Assembly (NCBI RefSeq): GCF_019059575.1
Contig: NW_024881522.1
Span: 186,001-250,000 of the forward strand
Length of the DNA: 64,000 nt
Source: Amphibalanus amphitrite
Taxonomy: Eukaryota; Arthropoda; Thecostraca; Balanomorpha; Balanidae
Reading direction: 5' to 3'
Shown here: piece by piece, positions 1 to 32,300 of the stretch
Position numbering within the stretch: position 1 is the first letter of the stretch
Layout of the letters: each line of letters begins with the position of its first letter
The notes under the pieces: model-generated
What the model saw: only the letters and a program-made list of their open reading frames with translations
What the model was told of the DNA's origin: nothing
Database searches by the model: none
Position numbers and translations under genes: made by a program

Positions 1-284
1 TTACTGAAACTGCGGAGGGTAGAGAGATGGATGTTACGTGGGAGCTGAGCAGGAAGTGAGAGTTAACAGCGAAGTGGGAGTTAAAGGGAAGCGGGGTCGT
101 CTTTGTACAATTTACCGACTTTACAGGTCCACGGTCCCTTTGATATTTTCAGCTCATTGTTAAGATGATGCTTTCAAAAAAGGCAAGATGTTGGTGGATA
201 CGCACTAATTAATATTGCAGCAATGCCGATACATCGTGTTCTGATATGTCATGCATCTTGAACGACATCCGACAACCTCCTTAA

Positions 285-1145
285 AGGTAGTGTGCCACCT
301 TTGAAAGATTTCCCATTTTATTTTTCCTAGGATAAGAAGCTTCTGTTTTTACCTAATATCGCAAAAAAAAATCAAAAATGGGCCTGGAATAGTGCCTTTT
401 TCGCCTAAAAGTTTTTCGGTTTTTAGATATGTATAACAACTGTAGTGGGCTCACCTGCAAACAGGCGTCGGGCAACAATCGCGAATGCGGCGCACTTGTG
501 ACAATAAGCAAAGGTCATTATAGTGTTACGACCATACGACGTACGGGAATGAGTTATCAGCTGTCTAATCGTAGACAACACAATGTCGAGCCTTAAACTG
601 TAAGCCCGTATTGGTATTGTTTCTTTTATTTGGCTGTCGAACATTATTTATGGTTTGAAATATGATTTTATGTAAAATAATTGATATGAAAAAGCCGTCT
701 TATAAGTTATGGCCCCATTTCACCACACGCAAGTGGCAGAAATGACAATGATCAGCTGACGCATTTTTCTTGGCCGAAGTCAGAGCGCGCGGCCCGACGC
801 ACCACGCGTATTTGGAAATTCCGACCTCGACGAGCATCAGAAGCCACCTAACAGGCGTGTTCGAAACCGCAGGAGATGATGATGAACGGGTTTATCGAAA
901 CTTGATTGGATGAGCATATCGGTAATAGCGATTTCAGTGTGTGCATTTATTGTTCATAGTGGTGTGAAATGTGGTTGGGGTACGACCGACAACCCGTCGG
1001 GGCGAATTTCGCACTGGGGTACTCAAAATTTGAAGAATTTAAGACGTTTCCATGAGTTTTGAAGGTATGTATAAGTTCTAAAAATCCGGTTCTCCTTATC
1101 TGGGCCATTAACTCCATACGGTCCAAGAAAGCTGGCACACTACCT
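285..1145. mobile_element. TTAA-flanked non-autonomous DNA transposon, AGG group, copy 1
   Basis: The 861-bp element is bounded by TTAA at 281-284 and 1146-1149. The left end reads AGGTAGTGTGCCACCTT and the right end is its inverse with one visible difference (AAGCTGGCACACTACCT). No transposase frame is seen inside. TTAA duplications are the mark of piggyBac-type integration, so this is inferred to be a MITE moved by a piggyBac-like transposase. It is the longest of four AGG-type elements in the window; the others start at 28249, 40720 and 43931. All four share the pattern of AGG followed about ten bases later by CAC or CCACCTT. Confidence 0.7.
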
Positions 1146-1320
1146 TTAAACGAACATCAGACAAAAAGGAACACTCATGCAGGCGAAGATGGTCTCAGCC
1201 GCCAATTCCTCGGGTCCCTATCAATATGCTACTCAACTCACAATTTCCAGATGCCCTGTTTGCTCTTCTTGTCGATGCCCTGACCGTCGCTTCGACTGGC
1301 CCGGATCATTTCCGTCCACC

Positions 1321-1450
1321 TGACAGCAGACAGGTCAAGTTAGGTCAGCTGGTCAGGTCAGGTTAGGTCAGCTAGTCACGTCGGGTTAGGCACGTCAGGT
1401 CAGATTAAGTCAGATAAGGTCGTATCACGCCACGTAGTCACGTCAGTTCA
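1321..1450. repeat. Degenerate array of AGGTCA-like units
   Basis: About 130 bp dense in variants of AGGTCA, GGTTAGGTCA and CACGTCAGGTCA, mostly in the same direction and at irregular spacing. AGGTCA is the half-site bound by nuclear receptors, but the even, degenerate repetition fits a decayed minisatellite equally well. No gene is seen here. Confidence 0.6.
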
Positions 1451-2033
1451 TGTCTGAACCTGCAGTCCGGAATACAACGTAGAGGTCTGTTTGGATTAAA
1501 CTCAACAAACCCAAACAGGCCTGATCAACACCGTGATATGCATACAATGCAAGCACGATCTCTCTTATTGCGTCATGCATCGTTTGCAACAGTAGTCACA
1601 TGACGGAACAAGTATCCTGGTAAGAACATACCCTTGTAGACATTTGTGGTACACAATAGACCAAACTACTGCTGTAATGTCAGCGACGCCTGGGTAGGAC
1701 TCAGGTGCAGCCGCCGTCATGGGACGGGGCCGGCCGCTACCCCGGGCCGGCCACGTCACATGCTTTCGCCTCGGACCGCTTAAAACGTAGCGCTCGCCGT
1801 CTATCGGGGCGCTTCGTGGCTGGCAGCGTCCGAGGTAGGTGACTTCTCCTGTTATTTGGCTCGAGGGTTGAATTCCCTCACATCGGGTAATTCTTGTCCA
1901 AATTTTAGTTGCGCGACTATTCTTTAACTATTGCAGTCTGTTTTAATGTTTTGGGCCTGTGTTATTCTGAATAATAACGTCTTCTAAATCTTGTACATCT
2001 TTTACTACGGAGAGCCGGGAGTATGGAAGCATG
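1451..2033. other. Non-coding, nothing recognised
   Basis: Single-copy-looking DNA. The only frames are short and show no domain or splice support. It lies within or beyond intron 12 of the JIP3/4-like gene. Confidence 0.4.
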
Positions 2034-2330
2034 GCTGCGGAGTCGGAGTCGGAGTCGGAGTCGGAGTCGGAGTCGGTCGGAGTCGACAGTTGTGACCGGA
2101 GTCGGAGTCGGAGTCGATTTTAGAAACCCGAGCCGGAGTCGGAGTCGGAGTCACCGAAAATCTGTCGACTCCGCAGCCCTGCTAGGTCTGCGGAGTCGGA
2201 GTCGGGAGTTGGAGTCGGTCGGAGTCGACAATTCTGCCCGGAGTCGGAGTCGGAGTCGGAGCTGGTTTTTGAAAGCCGGAGTCGGAGTCGGAGTCGGAGT
2301 TGCCGAAAATCCATCGACTCCGCAGCCCTG
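2034..2330. repeat. GGAGTC minisatellite repeat, two units
   Basis: Runs of GGAGTC and GGAGTCGGAGTC alternate with a recurring spacer (CCGAAAATC, then GACTCCGCAGCCCTG). The whole roughly 150-bp module occurs twice, at about 2034-2185 and 2190-2330. A more diverged copy lies at 24345-24785. The repeat reads as Arg-Ser on one strand and Ser-Asp or Thr-Pro on the other, which creates long but meaningless frames. Confidence 0.85.
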
Positions 2331-23736
<21,406 letters not shown>

Positions 23737-23900
23737 TTCAATAACTTAATGTCTCGCCTAAATAATTAACATCACTGAGAAATAATTCACAGACTATGAC
23801 CTAAAATCGACCACATTTTCCAACCATCTCGACCCCGAATGCAACTATCGATTTTACGCAACTTCACAGTTCACCATTCAGCATCACTTGTTTTGTGTTG
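23737..23900 (-). promoter_or_regulatory. Presumed 5' UTR and promoter of the JIP3/4-like gene
   Basis: This is the sequence directly upstream of the start codon. AATCGATA (minus strand, about 23845-23852) differs by one base from the DRE core TATCGATA common in arthropod housekeeping promoters. No TATA box is obvious at a useful distance. The transcription start is not defined. Confidence 0.3.
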
Positions 23901-24344
23901 GGTGGTGCGCCACATTAGGCAGCTGATGATAATGCACGCCGTAAATGTATCAGGTATGATTTGGTAGCACATGAAAAGTGAAAGTAGTACGTAGAGGATT
24001 TTTGGTTCTAGTCTTATGCTTGGTCTTATGCCACTAAATTAAGCTATACAAATATGCACGGAATGTTAATGCGGTTAACGCTATATCTGAGCAGAAAACG
24101 ACGGGATTGGACGGGCTAGGTACCGACAACAACTGAAACTGATCCAAAACATAAACAAAGGACCCAGCGACGAGTCAGGCTCAGCTGAGCTCCATAAAAA
24201 AAAAACTGAACAAATTAACCATAATTTAACCATTTTGCCCATTGATAAGTCAGCGAGTAACCATTGAAACGGTGATAAGGATCAACATATTGAATGTTCA
24301 TTGATCGAGCTAGGGTTTTTTGAGGGGGAGGGGAGACAATAGCT

Positions 24345-24785
24345 CAGAGTCGAAGCCTTTGTTGGAGTCGGTCGGAGTGAGTAGGTACTGAGCAGTCCCG
24401 ACCGGAGGCGGTGTTGGAGTTGATTTTGGAAGCTGAAGTGGGAGTCGAGCCAGAGTTACCGAAAACACATCGACTCCACTGACATGCCAGGGCCCCGGAG
24501 TCGGAACTTGAGTTGAGTCAGAGGAGTCGGTCGGTGTCGACAGCTCTGTCCGGTGGTTTGCATCAGAGCGCCACCTACAGAACAAAAATACGGCTCCTGC
24601 CACCTGGTGGTTGCGTCCTGAACAGGCGAGAATGGGTCGATTGTTCTCTACTCCCGATATCCACTGTCTTAGGCATTAGCAGCCAGCCCCACGACTTATA
24701 CAATCAGTCAGGGCTGCAGAATCAATGGATTTTCGGTGTTTCCAACTCCAAACGACTCCTGCTTCAAAAAATCAACTCCGACTCC
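24345..24785. repeat. Diverged GGAGTC repeat, second locus
   Basis: The same module as at 2034-2330 but much more diverged: GGAGTCGGTCGG, TTACCGAAAACACATCGACTCC, then an inverted stretch near 24715-24785 (ATCAACTCCGACTCCGAC). The opposed halves suggest the dispersed repeat can insert in either direction or has inverted ends. Confidence 0.7.
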
Positions 24786-25039
24786 GACAGCATAAAAAAA
24801 TGAGACCGTATATAAAAAAATAAGACAGTGACCATCCGTGGTCCCTTTGGCCTTTTGATTCTATTTCAATTGAGCTCCATTGAATGGCAGGTACGGATTG
24901 TACACATTTTGTCTGTTTTTCTTAAGAAAAATCTGCCCTAAGTCTTTCGTCTGTCATCTATGACAGATTCGGAGACGCCTAGCTTGTGAACAGGCGTGCC
25001 AAATAAATAAAGCTTGAAACATGGTTAAAAGTTAATCTG

Positions 25040-25545
25040 TGGTTAATCTCATCCGTCCTTGCAGTTGCGTCCTCAGGGTTAGCACAACAGCACCCTCCCT
25101 ATCACTACCATTTCTAGGCCAGCGGTTACCCTACCGGTACCCAGACTACCGATGTCCGATGGCGACAGTAAATGGCGACAGGAAGGGGGACACTGCCGAC
25201 TTTTGGTCCCAAGTTCTTTCCATGCAACGCCCATGAAGGCAAAATCAAAGGGGGCACGGTGCCCCGGTCCCCCCCCCCCCCCGTTCCGCCGCCTATGGAT
25301 GGTGAGGGCAAGTCTTTGCCTATGACCACACCCTCTCCGAGTGGCCTGATCATTTCATCGGCAGCGCGGGGTGTCCCATCGGCATATTTCCGTCCTACCG
25401 GAACGGTCTCTGTCGCTACGGCACATCGTCGGTGGTCCGCACAGTCCACTGTCTATGCCCTATCTTAGCCCATAGCTAGCTCTGCAATGGCCTCTTCAGG
25501 CCGAAAGAGCTTGCCCCCAATGAGCAACGAAACAAAAAAGTTAGG
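25040..25545 (+). mobile_element. Possible retroelement remnant
   Basis: It ends with a GCCGAAAGAGC motif and A-rich tail similar to the one at 13190-13222. It contains a C14 run near 25270. No protein domain is recognised. The upstream limit is a guess. Confidence 0.35.
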
Positions 25546-27587
25546 AAGGAGCCTCATTTTCACAATCGACGTATGTACCTAAGACAAGAGTGGCCAAATG
25601 TAAAAGAAAAATCTTGAGTTTGACCACAGAATTTCATTAGATGACAGCTTCAAAGCACACTAGCCAGTTACGCTCATTGCCTCCGCGTTCTAAATGAAAT
25701 GTTCCCTTTAAATGTTTTACGAGTGCAGCACAAGTTCAGCGTTGGATAATAATTCAGGACCATAAACAAGCAAGTAACAAAATTAACAACAAACATGCTC
25801 CATTATTTATACCTAATCAAGATAACTTCTCCAGAGGTATAGGCAGTTGGGTACACCACTAAAGTCTAAGCGGAAAACACGTGCAAGACTCAAGAAGATG
25901 TAATTAGAGGCGAGCGAGACATCTACACAGTTATCGACCCGCATATTCTCCGACCTCCATCATACCACCTGTGCCTCACCCTCAGCTTTTCAAGACCCTC
26001 AAAGACATGGAAGTATGGCAAGCACTCATGGCAACCCCGTTTTTATTTAAGCAAATACCTTTACCTAATTAGTTATTTGATCATCGGGTAAAAAAACGGC
26101 ACATAACGTAAGTTACAGGCAAAACTGCATGCATAGGTCAATAAAAACGGTTTATTGAATCATGGATGCATAAAACCGTTTCCCTATAGGGAGCCTTTGC
26201 TTTGAGATGAAGTAGCACCGCCTGGGGTCGAGCCCAATTTCATCAGTTTTGCTGAGCTGTAATGCACATTACGCCGACCTATCTGAGACATTTCTGAATT
26301 CTGACGCCTTTTGCCTCCGCAGTTTCGGCCCAGACCCGTCGGGAGAGCAGTGCTGAGGACGCGGAGAGCGGGGTGCCGCGTCCAGCGGCGCAATGCGGCG
26401 ATTTATCAGCAGCGCCCGCCGCGCCGCGCGGCCGGACCCACAAATCACCAGGTCAACTATGCAGCGCGCCGCGCGCGGCAAAAAGGGCGCCAGCCGCGAC
26501 CCGCTGCGACGTCTTTGTAGGCCGCGGCCGGCACAATGCGGTGATGATAAATAGTCGCAGGATGCCGAGTCGAGAAGGAGAGGACTTTTTACCGGCGCCG
26601 CGACAAGTTATGAGTGTATGTGGGCTATGGGGACGCCCGGCGGGAGGCCGGCAGACCCAGGGGTCACAGCCTCCTTATTGGTCACAGGTGACGTTCCTTA
26701 GAGGTCGTGGACGGCGTTCCTTGGAGGTCGCCGATGCCAGATGGGTCTCCCGAGGTTAAAAAGGGTAACCATTTGTTCAAACGGTTGAACCGATCATTGG
26801 TGGCTCATTGGCGGCTGTAGTCTCAAATACCATACCGATTAAATGCCCTCTGTTCCCAACAGCATGCTGAGCTGCCATTGTAATATACCTATGCAGAGGA
26901 GACTAAAGAATCAAAGAATTATGCAGTTGCATCAGGCCATTTTAATTAGGATATTTACACGCGTCATAATCAAACGCAAAGCTTGAAGAATTAAGGCATT
27001 CCTTGTCTAATTCTTTACTCATACACAAACAAAACGGAAAATACAAAAACAATTAGCGGTGGTCAGACATTGCACCTGATAGTACGGGAACAAACGCTTT
27101 CAAAGGGCTTTGTTAACTGTCGCTGGGGAAAACATGTGCAAGGCAACACAATTGTGCGTTGTTACGCACATGTTCGACTAGAAAATAAATGAATAACAGC
27201 GTCATCGCATCTTCGTCGTTCTGAGTCGACACTGCACCATTCGGAGCTACCATGGCCCAACAGAACCAGACGGGTCGCCGAGTCGTCAGACGGGGCCAGG
27301 GCCGGATCAGACCGTGTTTTGCCTGTGTTTGCACCGGCTCGCAAAGGACGGGACGGCATTCAGACGTGAATGCTTCGTTCGGCGGCTTAGAGTGGCCCAA
27401 GATGTTTTTGGCCGTCGGATAGGCCAGTTTTTGCCGATTTGTGAAATTTGGCACGGGTGAATGGATGCCTTGGTGTCCAGTACATTGCTATTGAGACCCG
27501 ACTACAAGTGGTCGATGACGACAAAAGGCGGCGACGTTTTTGCTGTGCTGTCGGTGCGTGACCGGGATACGCGATATATTCACTGAA
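25546..27587. other. Intergenic DNA with a very GC-rich patch
   Basis: No gene recognised. Positions about 26310-26530 are strikingly rich in GCGC and CGCG. The rest is AT-rich and unremarkable. It lies between the divergent JIP3/4-like gene and the plus-strand gene. Confidence 0.4.
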
Positions 27588-28001
27588 AGAAAAGTACACC
27601 TTGGTGGTATTTTTGGGTGATATTTGTAACCACTTAACACCACTTTCCAGACTATTTGTACCACCCTTAGCCGAAAATTCAGAGTTAAAAGATGACTAGG
27701 TGCATTTTTTACTCAACTTAGGTGTAATCCATCCAGTACTTTAGGGTTTTCTTGCAACTATGGTGTAATTTCAAGTTCTTATGTTTTTTACACCTCAGCT
27801 TATTGGTAGTAAAATTATTACCCAAGTGCATTTTTAATCCCATGCGGATAATAAATGGCTAGTTGGTAGCATAAATTTACACTTGCGTGGTTCAGCTGAT
27901 TATCGCAAAACCTAAATGGAGTAAATTTACACTGTGGACTTGATAAGCGAGGGATTTTTAGGTGTGGTTTTATGCTACATGGTTATTTCAGTCTTCAGTG
28001 T
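27588..28001. mobile_element. Possible CACTG-ended DNA transposon remnant
   Basis: Begins CACTGAAAGAAAAGTACACC and ends CTTCAGTG, giving short inverted ends CACTGAAGA/CACTGAAAGA. The interior has repeated ACACC and GGTGTAA motifs. The same end sequence, inverted, finishes a related region at 35720-35740. CACTG ends recall the EnSpm/CACTA class, but a clear target duplication is not seen. Confidence 0.4.
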
Positions 28002-28059
28002 TGTATTTTTACAGCTCGGGGCGTTATTTTACTATGGTGTTCCACGTGGCCAATTTATA

Positions 28060-28082
28060 CCGCCATTTTGTACCGCCATTTT
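28060..28082 (+). promoter_or_regulatory. Double YY1/Pho-like motif, likely promoter of the plus-strand gene
   Basis: CCGCCATTTT occurs at 28060-28069 and again at 28073-28082. This is the YY1-class core-promoter motif often found at or just after transcription starts. It lies 120 bp before a good splice donor (28202). Promoter role is inferred. Confidence 0.45.
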
Positions 28083-28201
28083 ACCGTTTGTGTCGAAACT
28101 TTGAACTGGATGGATACATGGTGAAGCGTGGGGTGGCGTGCAGGTGAAGCGTGCAGTGTCTACTGGACGACCAAGACCGCGGCAAGCAGTGAACAACAAA
28201 G
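28083..28201 (+). other. Probable 5' UTR exon of the plus-strand gene
   Basis: Ends at a strong donor (AAAG|GTAAGACTT) at 28202. When joined to the acceptor at 29170, an in-frame TGA lies shortly upstream of the ATG at 29194, which supports that ATG as the start. The 5' limit is not visible. Confidence 0.45.
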
Positions 28202-28248
28202 GTAAGACTTAAAATGTATCTTTTGGCCAGGATATTGCCTTATATTAA

Positions 28249-28749
28249 AGGGACTATTCCACCTTTAACATGGGGTTTGAGTTGAGATAGCCAAGTTTGC
28301 GGCGAGGTTCAGAAACCACTATCTAGGTATCTAAGGTTGCAACCCCCGCGGCCTCTTGGTGTTGAAGAAATTCGCTCCCTTCATTTGAAAATGGGCTTGT
28401 ACAAGGCCCTATCTTCAACATAGAGCGACCGTTAGTGTGACGTCACCTCGTTTAGTCATTCTGATTTAAATGGGTTTGTTCGTTGAAAAATCGCTTAAAA
28501 CTTGGTCTGAACTTTGTTGTGGTGCCTACAGAGTAAAAAGAATCAGATTTATGACAGTAATGTGGCCTGGGGAAGGAGGTAATTTTGGGCTGTGACGTCA
28601 CATATTTGAAAGTTTGTGTTTGGAATATGGGAAGCCTAAGATGTTTAATGAAAAATAAATGCCAGAACCGTGTTCCTGGTCATCCAATCTATAAAGTCGG
28701 GCACAATTTAACTGGTTTTAACAACATTTTAGAAGGTGGGATAGTCCCT
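28249..28749. mobile_element. TTAA-flanked non-autonomous transposon, AGG group, copy 2
   Basis: 501 bp with TTAA at 28245-28248 and 28750-28753. The ends are AGGGACTATTCCACCTT and its inverse AAGGTGGGATAGTCCCT. Next to the left end is TTTGAGTTGAGATAGCCAA, which recurs inverted next to the right end of the copy at 43931-44420, so the two share a family. It lies in the first intron of the plus-strand gene. Confidence 0.85.
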
Positions 28750-29169
28750 TTAACCCATTTTTGGTCACAGTGAAAGTGACTTGCTGGTCAGACTGACCAT
28801 TATCAATTTACAGCCAAAAAATGTGATATAAATAGTTTTCCTTCTATTTTTCGCTGACAGCTGGGGTCTTTCTTACTTAGCTGGGGCCTCCTGTGAATAG
28901 CCGATGGTATCTGTGTCTGACCAGTGACCACTAGGGCCCCTCGGCCCTCTGACTCCTCAAAAGAGATGATGCCCTCTAGATCGGAGGCCTTTTGTAGGTA
29001 GGAGCCAGCCACACAGGAATTAAGTTAAAATCATGCTCAGCAGGTGGTCACCTGAGCTCGTTCGATGCGACACCAGAGTTTCCCGGCTCCTATAAGATCC
29101 CATTTTAGCGACGCTACTGGTGATTGCACGCTCTATATTTGCCTAATATTTGTTTTCCTTCCATTTCAG

Positions 29170-29302
29170 TTGTGGCACGATCTGACCCTGATTATGGGGA
29201 CTCGTGAGGAGCCAGAAGAGCTAAAGGAAAAAGTTACGAACATCCAGCAAGTGTGTGAGCAGTATGCGGCCAACGTCCTCCCTGATACGCCAATCACCGA
29301 CG
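29170..29302 (+). CDS. Plus-strand gene, first coding exon
   Basis: 24 nt of 5' UTR followed by ATG at 29194 and 36 full codons, ending in phase 1 at GTGAGT. A transposon begins only 19 bp past the exon end (29322), so the donor region abuts repetitive DNA. Confidence 0.65.
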
Positions 29303-32300
29303 GTGAGTTTCGATCACTTATCACGCGCACCGACGGGGGGCGGATTCTGCCCCCCCCCCTGAGGTTTTTCGCAAATAGCGGGAACGCGAAATTTGGTACG
29401 ACTATTCTCTCATCAATTTTACACATGGTGTGCAAGTTTGAACCTCCTAACTTTTTTTAAGGTCAGGTCACCAGGTCACTTTGAATGACCCAGCCTCAAG
29501 TCACTTTTTTGCAATTTTGTCACCGTGCCAGAGCTACAGTAGATGTCGGAGGCCTTTGAAAGTCGCAGGATGTTATAAGGTCATTAGTAGCTACAATTTT
29601 TTTATCTCATAATTTTGATATCGATGACCTAAGGTCAGGTCAATTTCTCGACCTCCCCATTATTAGTCAATGGGGGAAAAATCAACTCCCTGTTTTTACC
29701 ACTAAAACGGGTCGGAATGGCCCCATAAACCATACATGACCTCATATACGATCAACCTTCACTACCTTGAGGTCTGTTTTGCAGTTGGGCAGCTGTAAGG
29801 TCATGTGACGTCATCAAAGGTCACCAGCGGTTTTTTGACAATAACTCCGTACAGGAACAAGATACAGCCGCGCGGATGGTCTCATTGTGCTCAGCTCGTC
29901 AAGGCGCATCGAATGATATGCATGATGACCTCGAGATCACGTGACCTGAGGTCAACCTTTGACCTTGACCTTTTGAGGTCAACATATATATCATTCGATG
30001 CGGATTGACGAGAGGATCACGATGCTGCCCTTAGTTTGTTCCTATATTGACTAGTTCGAAAGTTATTCGAGAAAAACTCTCTCTATACCTAGCGCCGCTA
30101 TTTTGACTTTTTTGACCCCTGTGACGTCATCTTTGACCTGACCTGAAAATGACCTTAGTAAAAATTGTAGACCTTGTCCGTGCGTATCCCTTGCCGCTTA
30201 CCTCTTGTCGCTATCTTGCTTCGTTCTCGAGATCTCAGGGGGGGGCAGTCATCCGCCCCCCCCCCCCCCGTCGGTACGAAGTTGGCGCAGACCCCCGTCG
30301 GTGCGCGGGTTATGGTATTGTGATCGTGAGAGGGCGCTATTTTTTTTTTTTTACATTTTCAGATGTAGCAGGCCAATCTACGCGCCCCCCCCCCCGTCCA
30401 ATTTGTAATCTGTGCTGATAGCTCCTCGGACCGCAAGGCATGCGCCAATCTGATCGATGATTTTTCTCAGAATGTCCGAGGACCGACGAATATCTGTTGA
30501 CTGTTTATACAACTGTGGGCTTTGATTTCTGGTAGCCACAGCTATAAGGTCTATTGTAAATAATCATTGAGTTTTATTCACGATCGATGGCAACACAAGT
30601 CAAATTCCTAAAACCAGACGTTTCGGCCACAGGGTGCCTTCGTCAGTGGATACTAGTGATTAATTAACCCTCGCCCGCACATGGGGGGGGGGGTGGTTGC
30701 CACCCCCCCCCCCGGGTAGTCTTTCTGCTCTGCACTCAACATTTTTAGAGGTAGAGGGCTGATTTTTCGTATGGCTGCTCCTCTATCCTTTCTTGATGTC
30801 CACTGAAAATTTGAAGTTTCTGTGACTTTTGGTTTCGGAGATATGACCTTGTTTTTCAGGTCATGTCATGACCCAAATGGCTAATTCTCAACATCTTGCG
30901 TTTGCCATGGGCCTTGTGAGCTTTTGACACCCTGATTTCGGCCTTTTTTGCCAGTATTACCTCCCACCTATCATGGAACATGTTGTTCGACGATGTACAG
31001 GGGTCAAGGTCAGGGTCAAGGTCAACCTAGGTCATCTAAGATAATTGCGTTTTAGGCAAGCGGAATTTACTTTTTGTGAATTTTTTTGACTGCATTTTTG
31101 GTAAAAGCTTCTCAGATCATGATTTCATGTAATATGGACCCAAAAACAATCGGTGCACACATCAGTATACACACAGACACACACAGACATACAAACACAT
31201 ATAATTGACCTTGACCTAACTTGACCTGAAATGACCTCAGCAGCAAAATTCTGGTCGGGTAGTGTGACAAAGAGGTTTTAGCTGGCTTGGCACCAGAAAA
31301 CACCATCGTCATCGGCATTTGATAAGCAGCGCACTTGATATCCAACGGTGACCCAAAACAGCAACATTTTTTAGTTTGACCTGACCTGGAAGGTCAATGA
31401 CTGACTTGAGAAGGTAAAACTGGGTATCGTTGGATTCGTCTCTTCCCAAAGAATCTTTTTGGTCTTTACCGCTAAGCTCTATCTCCAACAGGAACGAAAT
31501 GGCGCGGGGGGGGGTGGCAACCACCCCCCATGTGCGTTCTAGGATGGGAAAATGGCATGTGCGGGCGAGGGTTAAATTAAAAACACAGTATCAAAAACAA
31601 TCGGTATAAATCGTTTGAAGTCGACACATCGGGCACAGGTTTCGAAATGCATTCTTTGATTCAACCGAGAACGGCATTCATCACGCTATTGTTCTTGTCG
31701 CGTTCTTTTGATATGCTGAAAATTAAATTATATAATGAATGTACCTACAGGTCACAATGTCAATGTCGGAACGTTTAATTCGCTCGCCTTTTCTCAGAGT
31801 CTTTCAAAGTTCGCCAATCACCTTTCGTTTAGAAATCGTTTAAGATTTTTTTCCTAGTGCCAACATTGCAGCCGCTTTTGCCCAGGTGAAGAATCCAGGT
31901 TTTTCGTTCACTGTATCTTGGAAACAGATGTGAGCTGCTTCCAGAGCTTTTCTCACCGATTTTGACATGCCTTTTTCAATGACATGAGCACTATTCCAGT
32001 TTGGTAAATTTTGACATTTTTCGATATGAAGGACGAGTGCGTTCGATCTATTGTGGTTCCGAACATCGCGTTTGTGACTCGACACACGACTGAAGGAACA
32101 CAAACGCGATGTCCGGAACCACAATAGATCGAACGCACTCGTCCTTCATATCGAAAAATGTGACTCGACACACGATTGAAGGAACACAAACGCGATGTCC
32201 GGAACCACAATAGATCGAACGCACTCGTCCTTCATATCGAAAAATGTCAAAATTTACCAAACTGGAACTGGAAAATTTGTAATGTTCGTGAGCTTTCCAA

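Noticed and set aside
29322-30309. A coding extension of the plus-strand gene past 29302
   Set aside because: The frame running on past the GTGAGT donor enters the transposon end within 20 bp; the spliced join to 33518 in matching phase is much better supported.
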